The notes beneath the pieces were generated by a model. It was not told the origin of the DNA. It ran no database searches and saw nothing but the letters and a program-made list of their open reading frames with translations. The position numbers and the translations under genes are program-made. A DNA stretch of 64,000 bases from Photobacterium carnosum (lineage in GTDB: Bacteria > Pseudomonadota > Gammaproteobacteria > Enterobacterales > Vibrionaceae): the NCBI RefSeq assembly GCF_002849605.1, contig NZ_NPIB01000002.1, positions 201,646 through 265,645 of the forward strand, written 5' to 3'. Positions 45,845 to 54,463 of this stretch are shown here, piece after piece. Each line of letters begins with the position of its first letter. Position 1 is the stretch's first letter.

Positions 45845-47159
45845 AACAAAGACAATTGTAAGTGCCTTACTATTAATTATGACTGGTCAGGCATCATCGG
45901 CGGTATTAACTCCAGATGACATGTCCATGATTAATAAATCACAAGCAATAATGGCTGCAGCAGCAGAAGGTGACGCTCCTGATTGGCTAAAAACTTATGA
46001 TGCTGAAAAATCAGTTGAAAATAATGGTTCGGGTTGGAAAAAGTGGAACCCTGTTGCAGAGAAAATCGCCCAAAATAGCAATGACTTTGTAACCAAATCT
46101 ATAGCAAAAACATATGGTGTAATTGGTGATGAGCGCAATAAAATTCATACCCTGCCAAGTACGGTACGTGCAGATAGCCCACTTAAAAAAGGTGAGGAAT
46201 TATACTATTTCATTTCGTTTAGCGAATCTGAGAAAGAAATAAAAGAAATCATGCAGGCTGCAGCTGATGCTGATGCTCGGATTATTTTGCGTGGTATGAG
46301 ACCTCAAGATAAATATGTAAATCAAACATCGTATGCCATTAATGTAATGGGCAAAGATATTCGTCCAGTTCCTAAAGTGGCGATAGATCCGCGATTATTT
46401 AAAGTGTTTAAGATCACTAAAGCACCCATGATGGTTTATCGGAAGGGTGATAAATATGTTGTTGGTAGTGGCATTACAACAACTAATTGGTTTTTAAATA
46501 AAAGTAGAGAAGTTAAAGAGAATTATAAGACATTAGGTAATCTGTCTCCGACAAAACCAATAGTCGAAAAAGATCTTATTGAAGAAATTAAAAGTCGCGT
46601 GGCTAAAATTGATTGGGAAGCCAAACGAAAAAAAGCGATGGATCATTATTTTGAAAAGTTACCAAGCTTTTATTTGCCACCAGCTCAAGTTGATAAAACT
46701 TATGAAATAGATCCTCGGGTCCGATTTAACAAGGACGTGCGTACAAAAGCTGGAAAATTATTGGCTAAAAAAGATAGCGTCGTTAACCCTATGGACTATT
46801 TCCCAGGGAAGACACTTAATCTCTTCGTATTTAATCCTCAAAGTAATATGCAAAAAGCAGTAGTTAAACAACAAATGAAATTAACCAAAGGTGAGAATGC
46901 CTTACTTGTCACTGGAATTGATAAAGAAAAAGGTCTCAATTCTATCCGTGATATTTCAGATGAAATGGGTCTGCAGGTTTATTTACTACAAGAAAGAATG
47001 ATCAAACGTTTTCAGCTACAGCACAGTCCATCAAAAGTGGTGTTGGGCAATGGAAAAATAACCATTACAGAATACGGCACACGTAGCCAAAACATAGCAT
47101 TGGATGATCTTAAAATGATTGAGATTGAAGATGCCCAATTAATAAATAAAAAAGGATAA
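45831..47159 (+). CDS. traW: TrbC-TraW-type pilus assembly protein
   Basis: The 442-residue precursor has a signal peptide (KTIVSALLLIMTGQASSA). The middle (about 135-220), with ARIILRGMRPQD...AIDPRLFKVFKITKAPMMVY, follows the TrbC pattern. The C-terminal part, with LFVFNPQSNMQKAVVKQQM...ALLVTGIDKEKGL...VYLLQERMIKRFQLQHSPSKVV, follows TraW. The two modules are separate genes on F and are fused on MOB-H type plasmids. Both act in the periplasm in F-type pilus assembly. It is the second gene of the operon. Confidence 0.85.
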   Translation: MCSFKTKTIVSALLLIMTGQASSAVLTPDDMSMINKSQAIMAAAAEGDAPDWLKTYDAEKSVENNGSGWKKWNPVAEKIAQNSNDFVTKSIAKTYGVIGDERNKIHTLPSTVRADSPLKKGEELYYFISFSESEKEIKEIMQAAADADARIILRGMRPQDKYVNQTSYAINVMGKDIRPVPKVAIDPRLFKVFKITKAPMMVYRKGDKYVVGSGITTTNWFLNKSREVKENYKTLGNLSPTKPIVEKDLIEEIKSRVAKIDWEAKRKKAMDHYFEKLPSFYLPPAQVDKTYEIDPRVRFNKDVRTKAGKLLAKKDSVVNPMDYFPGKTLNLFVFNPQSNMQKAVVKQQMKLTKGENALLVTGIDKEKGLNSIRDISDEMGLQVYLLQERMIKRFQLQHSPSKVVLGNGKITITEYGTRSQNIALDDLKMIEIEDAQLINKKG

Positions 47160-47163
47160 TCAC

Positions 47164-47298
47164 ATGCGATTAGTTATTTATGGTTTAATTTTTGTTGCAG
47201 GCGTAATTTTTGCGTATAAATTTCCAGAGCAAGGGCACGAGTTAGTGACAAGAGCAGATATTGTTCTTAATTATGCCCACGCGTTAATTCAGAAGTAA
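47164..47298 (+). CDS. 44-residue membrane protein between traW and traU
   Basis: ATG 47,164 follows AAAAAGGATAATCAC, a good ribosome binding site, four bases after the traW stop. The product has a single hydrophobic helix (LVIYGLIFVAGVIFAY) and a short charged tail, and its stop is five bases before traU. Tight spacing on both sides argues that it is a true gene of the operon. It might substitute for a small inner-membrane assembly protein, but no family is recognised. Confidence 0.7.
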   Translation: MRLVIYGLIFVAGVIFAYKFPEQGHELVTRADIVLNYAHALIQK

Positions 47299-47303
47299 TT
47301 GTC

Positions 47304-48458
47304 ATGTTATTACGACAAAACATTAAACAAGTATTTGTGGCATTTATTTTCGTAATTATCACCTTAAGTTCAGCGCCTAGCATGGCGAAAGGTGCTGATT
47401 TTTTATCAGATGCGGCATGTCCTGATAGTGGATATTTTAAGGGTTTGATTAATAAATTTTGTTGGTCATGTACTTTACCGATAAATTTAATGGGATTTCT
47501 TTCTTCTCCGCCAGATGGAGGATATAAAAATGCTTTTTGTCACTGCTCTGACGAACTAGGTGTTCCAAAATTTGGGTTTCATATAGGATATTTTTCTCCC
47601 GAAAAAATAATTGAGGTATCGACGACTCCCTGGTGCTCGCCAACACTCGGAGGGACGATGATGCAAAATAACCTGACCCAAATGGGTGCTCAGGGGATGG
47701 GAGAAGATGCTGATGATACAACCATGGCAACTTACCACTTTAATTATTTTGATAACCCAATGTTTAAGATGTTATCTATTTTTTTAGTTCCCTCTTGTGA
47801 TAAAGACCCCGGTATTATTGACCTTGATATGGCTTACATGTCGATCGTTGATATTACATGGTATCAAGATATGCTGGCCTTCATATTTAATGCTGATGCA
47901 ACGGCATTTGCTAATCCAATAGCTCAAGCCGCCTGTGTTGCAGATTGTGTGTACATTACCGCAACCAGTGACCCTAGTGATCTTAACTGGTTCTGTTCTG
48001 GTTGTGATGGGCAACTCTATCCATTTACCGGAAATGTTTACACAGATGAAAATGCGATACGGTCATCATCATTAATTGTGACGCGGGCACTCGCATCATT
48101 ACATAGACGTGGTTTAGCTAAACAAACGTATGGTAAAAAAGCGATGTGTGATCGAGTGTACGCACCAATGATACCAAAGCCGATGTACAAAGTTTCAATG
48201 GCGTGGCCAAAACCAGAGGTTGATGGATTTGGTTTTAGCACTAGCGTTCCATCATTAAATGCTGATGGCCAACAGCAGAAAGATGGGGATGGTAACGTTT
48301 TAATGCACGATATTAATCAACATTGTTGCCATCCACTTGGTGATAACTGGTTGAAGTGGGGGTTAGGTAGAATGACTCCAGGGGGAGGGAAGGATAACAC
48401 CTTCGTTTATAATATATTCCGATATAATGATTGCTGCGTATTTTATGGCGCAAAATAA
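47304..48458 (+). CDS. traU: TraU conjugative pilus assembly protein
   Basis: The 384-residue precursor has a signal peptide ending near SAPSMAKG and many conserved cysteines. CPDSGYFKGLINKFCWSCTLP near the N terminus and CVADCVYITATS, WFCSGCDGQLYPFTG, MCDRVYAPMIPKP are the classic TraU blocks. TraU is periplasmic and needed for DNA transfer more than for pilus formation in F-type systems. The cysteine content explains the DsbC-like isomerase on the same backbone. A terminator follows the stop. Confidence 0.95.
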   Translation: MLLRQNIKQVFVAFIFVIITLSSAPSMAKGADFLSDAACPDSGYFKGLINKFCWSCTLPINLMGFLSSPPDGGYKNAFCHCSDELGVPKFGFHIGYFSPEKIIEVSTTPWCSPTLGGTMMQNNLTQMGAQGMGEDADDTTMATYHFNYFDNPMFKMLSIFLVPSCDKDPGIIDLDMAYMSIVDITWYQDMLAFIFNADATAFANPIAQAACVADCVYITATSDPSDLNWFCSGCDGQLYPFTGNVYTDENAIRSSSLIVTRALASLHRRGLAKQTYGKKAMCDRVYAPMIPKPMYKVSMAWPKPEVDGFGFSTSVPSLNADGQQQKDGDGNVLMHDINQHCCHPLGDNWLKWGLGRMTPGGGKDNTFVYNIFRYNDCCVFYGAK

Positions 48459-48472
48459 TTTACGTTAAGTGT

Positions 48473-48511
48473 AAAAAAGCCGAAAACTAATTTAGTATTT
48501 CGGCTTTTTTT
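48473..48511 (+). terminator. Terminator after traU
   Basis: AAAAAAGCCGAAA pairs with TTTCGGCTTTTTT around a 12-base loop. It separates traU from traN. Confidence 0.9.
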
Positions 48512-48618
48512 ACATAAAATTGTAATTTACATACGGCAGCTTACGAAATCAAAATTCATTGTGTTAAAGTTGACCTTGGTTATTTACCCATCACTTTACG
48601 CACAATGGTTATGATGAA

Positions 48619-51600
48619 ATGAAGATGAAAGATATTGGTTACTCGATATTCCAGAGGGTAACGTCACTTACTGTTATTTTGGCGTATAGCGCTAACATTT
48701 TATCCGTGGCTTTTGCTTGGATATTGTTCGGAATGACGTTTGCATCAGCTCCAGCACTCGCTGGATTAAATGCCCCAGTTCAACCTGTCGCTACTTGCCC
48801 CTCTGATTTTCATCAGGTAGGTGGTGTATGTTTGCGTACTGATAAAGTCCCACTTCCTGCCAGTTGTGATGATGGTTTCGTGCTTAGTGGGGGAGTTTGT
48901 AAACGCCATGACGATGAAGAGGCTTCAGGTGTCTGTTCTGCAGGATGGGAGTATAGTACACATACAAGGCGCATGTGTTCTCAGGCATGGCAATCATGCT
49001 CAAAACACGGTCCATTCCACCACAAGCATTGCACTACAGAATATCGTATTGCTCAGCCTCAGGCGTTAAATTGCCCTCATACCAGTAATGATCCCTATGA
49101 GGATGCTAAATACTCTCATTATACACCTGATGTAAGCGTTGCTAACTGCAGCGATGTGTTAAAGGAAATGGGAGCATGTAACGCGCCACCAGCGACACCA
49201 GTGACGGTTGATAATTCATGGCACTTGAATGGATATCGCTGCTTGCGTGACATTACAATGATGCCAGATAAGCAATGTCCTGAACATTATAAGAGAAATG
49301 GAGACGCGTGCGAAAAAGTAATTAATGCACCAATATCTTATAACTGCCCTGAAAATACGTATCTTGATAACGGGCAATGCTTTCCAGGCACTCGTCCCGC
49401 TTGTACTAATGGATCTCATCTTGCGAATGGTGTATGCGTTAATGACACCAACCCAAGTGATATTAGTTGCCCTGCGGGTCAAGTAATAGATATCCAATCA
49501 CATACATGTATATTTCCACGAAATGATTCCGAACCGGTAAAATGGACGAAAGAAGATTTTGACCATTTTTACAATGAAGGTATGAATTTAGGGAAATTAA
49601 CATCTTCGAATATCGTTCCTCCTGACGTCACCCCCGCTAAAGACGGTAAGCAACAAAAAATGTCAGTGACGCCCCGTTTTTTGGACCCGACAGTAAAGGT
49701 GAAGGATCCAACTCTATATTCCAATGTTGAGTCAACCGGTGTCGATTATAATAACGGATTTGCGCCCCCCGCCGGAACTTATCAAAATGAAGATCAGCAA
49801 ACGAAGTATGTGCGTGACAATATTTCACTAAATAATGCTGGTGTGAAAGCTGTACCTCATGGGAATAATGCGGAAGAAATCATTGATAACTCAAACCATA
49901 CAGCTCTGGCCTATGGTTCAGTGATGGACACTCGAAATATAAATCCACCTCGTAAAATCAGTATGGATTCACCAATGTTTGCAAACTCAGCCGAATCGGT
50001 GAGTAATGCATTTAATCATAAAGGTGCTTATTTCGGGGATTGCTCTAAGGCCGATACTACTTTTGAGCGATTAGATCCTAAAAAAATCATAAAAACGACG
50101 CCATCTTGTTTTAAACCTAATAAGAGTAATTTGAATGGTTGTGTGCGTAGTCGAGAACCTATCCCTCCATCTATACAAATTATAAAAGGGTTAGAGGATT
50201 CTCGCGTATCGATGTGTGGGGATAAATGCATACAGTTAACTCTTGGTCGTACAGATGATAACTACCTGTCTCAAAAAGGTCAGTGTGGTGTTTACACCAA
50301 GGAAATTGTTGTGCGTGTTAAAGATGGAATTAAGCTTGATAGAGCCACGTTGAGTCGGACCCATTATGATGATCAGTTCCGATTGTATGCAGATGACAAT
50401 ATTATTTTTGATGGTGTACATATGCATTTTAATACACCAGATGGATTCCCTACCGAGAATACTCCATGTGAACAAGGGGTTAATCGTGATACCTATGATG
50501 CACGTGACGTATCACCTCAATTTAAACAAGCATTGGCTAATGATAATGAAATTAAATTCACGTACAAGGTTGGTGTGGGTGACGTTGGTGAAGCGTATGG
50601 GGTTGTTGATCTGCTTTTTGATAAACCACTAAAAAGCACTTGGGGCGATAAAATTACGGATTACCCCGAGGGATGTACTGAAGCATTAAAAGACGACACT
50701 AAGTTTTGTACAAATAATGGATGGAAATGTGATAGGGAATATTCAAGTGATGATCCTAATTATGGATTAGTTAACGTCTCAAAGGGTGACCGTGGTGATG
50801 GTTACGGATTGCCATCTGTTAATGGTGATGCTTTAGTCTTGGTCGCTCGTCGTGATTTCGATATCACTGGAGATCAAAGCCGAAACTGCGGAATGGTCGT
50901 AGCTACAACATGGAATAGTGCTGATGGTAATGATGATGATGGGATCTATTTTTGTGGTAATCGCGCAGGTATTGGTACTCATACGGAAAGTGACCGACAG
51001 TTGAGAGGTACTGAACTCTCTAATATTTTACCAGCAAAGGGAAAATGGGAAGTCATTGCTGCCCGTGTGTTTAGTGATCATGTTGTATGGTATCGATATG
51101 ATACATCTCAAGAAAAAGTCGTTAGCTTTTCCAGTCGAATACTAAATGGTGGCCCATTTGATAGCCTACGAATGACGGGTTTTCGTATAGCACGAAGCAA
51201 AAGCCGTAACTCTCTTGACTGGTATCATAAAGCAACAGATCCGTTATGGTTGGCGTATTGGCAGGTCTTAAATGGAAAAAATGACACAGACTTGTCTCAA
51301 TACCTATCAAAAATAGCACTGGAACAACCATGGCTACAATTTAAAGCGCTATTTCCATCAGATACCGGTATTCCTGTCTGTATGGACGCTCACGCGTTAG
51401 ATTATATGTGTGATCCGCTAAAAGGGAAGTCGTTAAATTATGGTGGAGCTGCATTTGATTTTAAAGCCATAACTAATATGGCTGATGGTTGTAAGCAATA
51501 TGACCAAAACAAAGACTGTGATGCGTTAACTAAAACGTGCGTTCCCGGTTGGTATGATGAAACAACCAGAACTTGCTATGCGTGGAATGAAAATTATTCA

Positions 51601-53031
51601 TGTGAAGATCACTCTCATGCAATGGTTACTGTAAAACGAAAAAATAACACTTGTTTTACTGATGATGCGTGTATCGATGGCAGTTGTGATGTACGTGCTG
51701 ATGAAACGAATGCCGATTTTACGAATGCTCTGTCTCAATATGCTGTAGCGAATGAGATTGGTGATAAGAAAAATTGTACAGGCACCGATCCATCAACATG
51801 TAGAGTGTTTACTGGCAAAGTTTCCATGTGCTCTAAAGATCCATTAGGCATGATTGATTGCTGTAAAGCGCCAGAAGGTGTTGGGCAGGGTGATGTTTTT
51901 GTGATGGCCTCTAACATGGTTACTGTTGAATCATATATGGCGTCGGAAAGTGGTCTATTTAGCACTACAGGCCTTGGGGAATCGTTACAAGCGACACATA
52001 AATATGTTGCAGAAACGGCAAAAGGTGCTTGGGACACTATCTCAAAACCAATTGGTGACATGGTAGATAAGGCGTGGAGTTCTATTTCAACTAAATTTAC
52101 GGGGACTGCTGCGAATAGTGCCGGTAATACTTCTCTATCTATGATAGGTGATGCAGGAACAGCTATTGGTGATTTTGCTTCGGGGTTAATGACTTCACTT
52201 GTAAACCTTAAAAATCAAATGCTGCAATGGGTTTTTGATCAATTACCGGAATGTCTACAAAATTTCGTTATGGGTTTAGCTGAGTCTCTCGCTGGTACTG
52301 TGGCTGGTGGTGGTGCTGCGGGTGGTGGTGCTGCTGGTGGTGGTGGTGCTGCTGGTGGTGGTAGTGTGGCTACCAGTCAGGCAGGCGCAGAAGCTCTTAA
52401 TACCATAGGCTCAAATATCATGGGGGTTGTGTCGTTTATCGGGTGGGCATATGCCGCTTATCAGATCGCAAATATGGCTTATCAGATGATATTTGCATGT
52501 ACTGAAGATGAGCAAAAAGTAGGTGTTGATTTAATCGGTAAAAAGTGTTTTTGGGTCTACACTAAAAAGCCGAAAAAAGTTTTGGGTGTAAGAATGGGTA
52601 AAACTAAAAAATTCCATTGCTGTTATAACAACGTGTTAAGCAGAATCATTATGGAACAAGCATCAGCCCAACTTGGCTGGACTAAGCGGCAATATTATGA
52701 CCAAGGTTGTAATGGACTCGATTTTACACAAATCGAGAAGGTTGACTTCGATAAAATAGATTTTAGTGAGTGGATCGATATGATGGCTCAAAATAATATG
52801 ATCCCAGATAATAAGACGCAGGATGATATAACTAAGGGCAATATGATGAATGGCTTTGGTCGTATGTCCACAAAAGAGCGTATGGATGAGCGAGGGAAAG
52901 GGAATGTTTATGTTGAACATGTCAAGGAAATTAATAACTTAGATATGGGTAATAAGATCGATTGTAGTTCATACCCGCGCCCCGCATTTTGTGACACGCT
53001 AAATAGTTATGATCGTAATAATGGTTTGTAG
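48619..53031 (+). CDS. traN: TraN-type mating-pair stabilisation protein
   Basis: The 1,470-residue protein is large and cysteine-rich, with an N-terminal membrane/signal segment (VTSLTVILAYSANILSVAFAW). Repeated CPxxxxxxxGxC-type modules fill the first 300 residues (CPSDFHQVGGVC, CPEHYKRNGDAC, CPAGQVIDIQSHTC). The C-terminal third holds the TraN family region (SMCSKDPLGMIDCCKAPEGV, then a G/A-rich linker near 1,230-1,255 and CFWVYTKKPKK...FHCCYNN). TraN sits in the outer membrane and recognises receptors on recipient cells. F TraN is about 600 aa; long versions are usual in SXT/IncC and IncHI types. An ATG six bases later is an alternative start. Confidence 0.9.
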   Translation: MKMKDIGYSIFQRVTSLTVILAYSANILSVAFAWILFGMTFASAPALAGLNAPVQPVATCPSDFHQVGGVCLRTDKVPLPASCDDGFVLSGGVCKRHDDEEASGVCSAGWEYSTHTRRMCSQAWQSCSKHGPFHHKHCTTEYRIAQPQALNCPHTSNDPYEDAKYSHYTPDVSVANCSDVLKEMGACNAPPATPVTVDNSWHLNGYRCLRDITMMPDKQCPEHYKRNGDACEKVINAPISYNCPENTYLDNGQCFPGTRPACTNGSHLANGVCVNDTNPSDISCPAGQVIDIQSHTCIFPRNDSEPVKWTKEDFDHFYNEGMNLGKLTSSNIVPPDVTPAKDGKQQKMSVTPRFLDPTVKVKDPTLYSNVESTGVDYNNGFAPPAGTYQNEDQQTKYVRDNISLNNAGVKAVPHGNNAEEIIDNSNHTALAYGSVMDTRNINPPRKISMDSPMFANSAESVSNAFNHKGAYFGDCSKADTTFERLDPKKIIKTTPSCFKPNKSNLNGCVRSREPIPPSIQIIKGLEDSRVSMCGDKCIQLTLGRTDDNYLSQKGQCGVYTKEIVVRVKDGIKLDRATLSRTHYDDQFRLYADDNIIFDGVHMHFNTPDGFPTENTPCEQGVNRDTYDARDVSPQFKQALANDNEIKFTYKVGVGDVGEAYGVVDLLFDKPLKSTWGDKITDYPEGCTEALKDDTKFCTNNGWKCDREYSSDDPNYGLVNVSKGDRGDGYGLPSVNGDALVLVARRDFDITGDQSRNCGMVVATTWNSADGNDDDGIYFCGNRAGIGTHTESDRQLRGTELSNILPAKGKWEVIAARVFSDHVVWYRYDTSQEKVVSFSSRILNGGPFDSLRMTGFRIARSKSRNSLDWYHKATDPLWLAYWQVLNGKNDTDLSQYLSKIALEQPWLQFKALFPSDTGIPVCMDAHALDYMCDPLKGKSLNYGGAAFDFKAITNMADGCKQYDQNKDCDALTKTCVPGWYDETTRTCYAWNENYSCEDHSHAMVTVKRKNNTCFTDDACIDGSCDVRADETNADFTNALSQYAVANEIGDKKNCTGTDPSTCRVFTGKVSMCSKDPLGMIDCCKAPEGVGQGDVFVMASNMVTVESYMASESGLFSTTGLGESLQATHKYVAETAKGAWDTISKPIGDMVDKAWSSISTKFTGTAANSAGNTSLSMIGDAGTAIGDFASGLMTSLVNLKNQMLQWVFDQLPECLQNFVMGLAESLAGTVAGGGAAGGGAAGGGGAAGGGSVATSQAGAEALNTIGSNIMGVVSFIGWAYAAYQIANMAYQMIFACTEDEQKVGVDLIGKKCFWVYTKKPKKVLGVRMGKTKKFHCCYNNVLSRIIMEQASAQLGWTKRQYYDQGCNGLDFTQIEKVDFDKIDFSEWIDMMAQNNMIPDNKTQDDITKGNMMNGFGRMSTKERMDERGKGNVYVEHVKEINNLDMGNKIDCSSYPRPAFCDTLNSYDRNNGL

Positions 53032-53035
53032 TTAA

Positions 53036-53078
53036 TTAAAAGGGTCGCCATTAAAGTTATAGGTGGTGGCCCTTTTAC
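53036..53078 (+). terminator. Terminator after traN
   Basis: An imperfect stem AAAAGGGTCGCCA / TGGTGGCCCTTTT follows the traN stop by a few bases. The loop is about 16 bases and T residues end the stem. Confidence 0.8.
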
Positions 53079-53234
53079 ATTATTTTCAATAAAAGCGAAT
53101 CTACTACATAAAATATGCTGTAATTAACCTACATCAATCAATGATTTCATTAACTTGAACGTAAATTTATAATATTGATTGAGCGTTATAGCTATGCTAT
53201 GGAATCATTCCCTTTAATAATATTTGATGAGCCC

Positions 53235-53258
53235 AAAAGCGTACGGATACGCTTTTTT
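53235..53258 (+). terminator. Isolated intrinsic terminator
   Basis: AAAAGCGTA / TACGCTTTT with a four-base loop and T-run is found between traN and the lipoprotein gene. No gene on the plus strand ends close by, so it is either a second traN terminator or a bidirectional one for the convergent lipoprotein gene. Confidence 0.75.
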
Positions 53259-53308
53259 AGTGGGTCATTATTATTTTACATGAATTAACGTTAGTTATTA
53301 ATTTCGCT

Positions 53309-54145
53309 TTATGGTTTTACAAAAAAATTCTTTTTTGTAGTTGATTGTATATATGGTGTGTTTTTCATTTGAATCTTATCAAATTTAGCAAAATAGTTAA
53401 TTGGTGGGACGTAGAACAGCATGTTTTCTTTCTTATTGTATTTCATCATTAACATGATCGCTGGTGCGAGACGAACTCTTGTGATGATGTATTTCCCATT
53501 ATTTTTAGTGTTGAATGGTAGTCCGTGTTGTTTATCTGCGTAACCCATAAATTGAAGATTATTAGGAGATAGAAACATTGAACATTCGACGTTTGGATCA
53601 GTGTAAGAACACCATGAACCTTTATAATTAAATTCTGATTTTGTTGATGTGGTAATCTCACCTTTTTTGCTCGCCTTAAAAAAATCTTCATACATAGGCT
53701 TTAATAATTTTTGGGTGATATCATCCGTAATTAATTTTCTGTCTTCAGAATTGTTGATATCTTTACCATTTGCAGGCATCCAAATGATTGCTTGAAAATA
53801 ATTTTGGATTTTTGGTGTACTTGCATCCATAGAAGCCGCAAACAATAAGCCAGTTAATCCACCGCTTAATCCATTAGATAATGATCCCATCGCTATTTCA
53901 GAACCATAGATTGTTTTACCGCTAACACCGTCAGTATCTTTTAGATTGTTTTCGTCTTCGATATTAAACGGAATTCGATCGTTCCATGCTGCTGATAGAA
54001 CGTTCATGGCATATGAGTTGTTATTGTGTTTAAAATTTTTAATCGTTGTGTCGGCTTCAACCTTACCTAATGCTGTTGCACAGCCTGTAGTGATGCACAT
54101 TACCGATGCTAAGGTAACTATCTTAATAAGTTTAGTAATTTTCAT
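53309..54145 (-). CDS. Putative outer-membrane lipoprotein
   Basis: From ATG 54,145 the product has 278 residues with a lipoprotein signal peptide, MKITKLIKIVTLASVMCITT followed by GCA, so Cys22 or nearby is the lipidated residue. The mature part is polar, and has a small hydrophobic glycine-rich stretch (GSLSNGLSGGLTGLLFAAS). It is transcribed opposite to the tra genes. I do not recognise the family. A TTG five codons upstream is the only other start. Confidence 0.7.
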   Translation of the reverse strand: MKITKLIKIVTLASVMCITTGCATALGKVEADTTIKNFKHNNNSYAMNVLSAAWNDRIPFNIEDENNLKDTDGVSGKTIYGSEIAMGSLSNGLSGGLTGLLFAASMDASTPKIQNYFQAIIWMPANGKDINNSEDRKLITDDITQKLLKPMYEDFFKASKKGEITTSTKSEFNYKGSWCSYTDPNVECSMFLSPNNLQFMGYADKQHGLPFNTKNNGKYIITRVRLAPAIMLMMKYNKKENMLFYVPPINYFAKFDKIQMKNTPYIQSTTKKNFFVKP

Positions 54146-54333
54146 GGTTATTAATCTCAAATTTGGGGGGCAATGTTTGCCGATGTATCTATTTTATTAT
54201 GCTTTCCCATTCGCGCTACCTCGTATTAATCAGTTATAAAAAAATCGTAAGTAACACACAATAAAATAATGGTTCAACTTTGCAATTATCCCATAAATTC
54301 ATGCATTACAGTGTGTTATTGCTCACTTAATTT

Positions 54334-54352
54334 ATCGTAATGCGCATACGAT
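54334..54352. promoter_or_regulatory. 19-bp palindrome ATCGTA-N7-TACGAT, copy 3
   Basis: The halves are separated by ATGCGCA. It lies in the gap between the divergent lipoprotein and UvrD-like genes, a location suited to a repressor or activator of both. A related half-site (ATCGTAAGTAA) occurs at about 54,245. Confidence 0.65.
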
Positions 54353-54463
54353 AACAGTACGTTATTCCTCAACGACATTTTAATGGGTGCAGCTCTAATC
54401 AACGCTAACCATTGAAAGCGTGTATAATTAAAAAATTATCTTTTTGAGAGTGTCTTAATAGTT

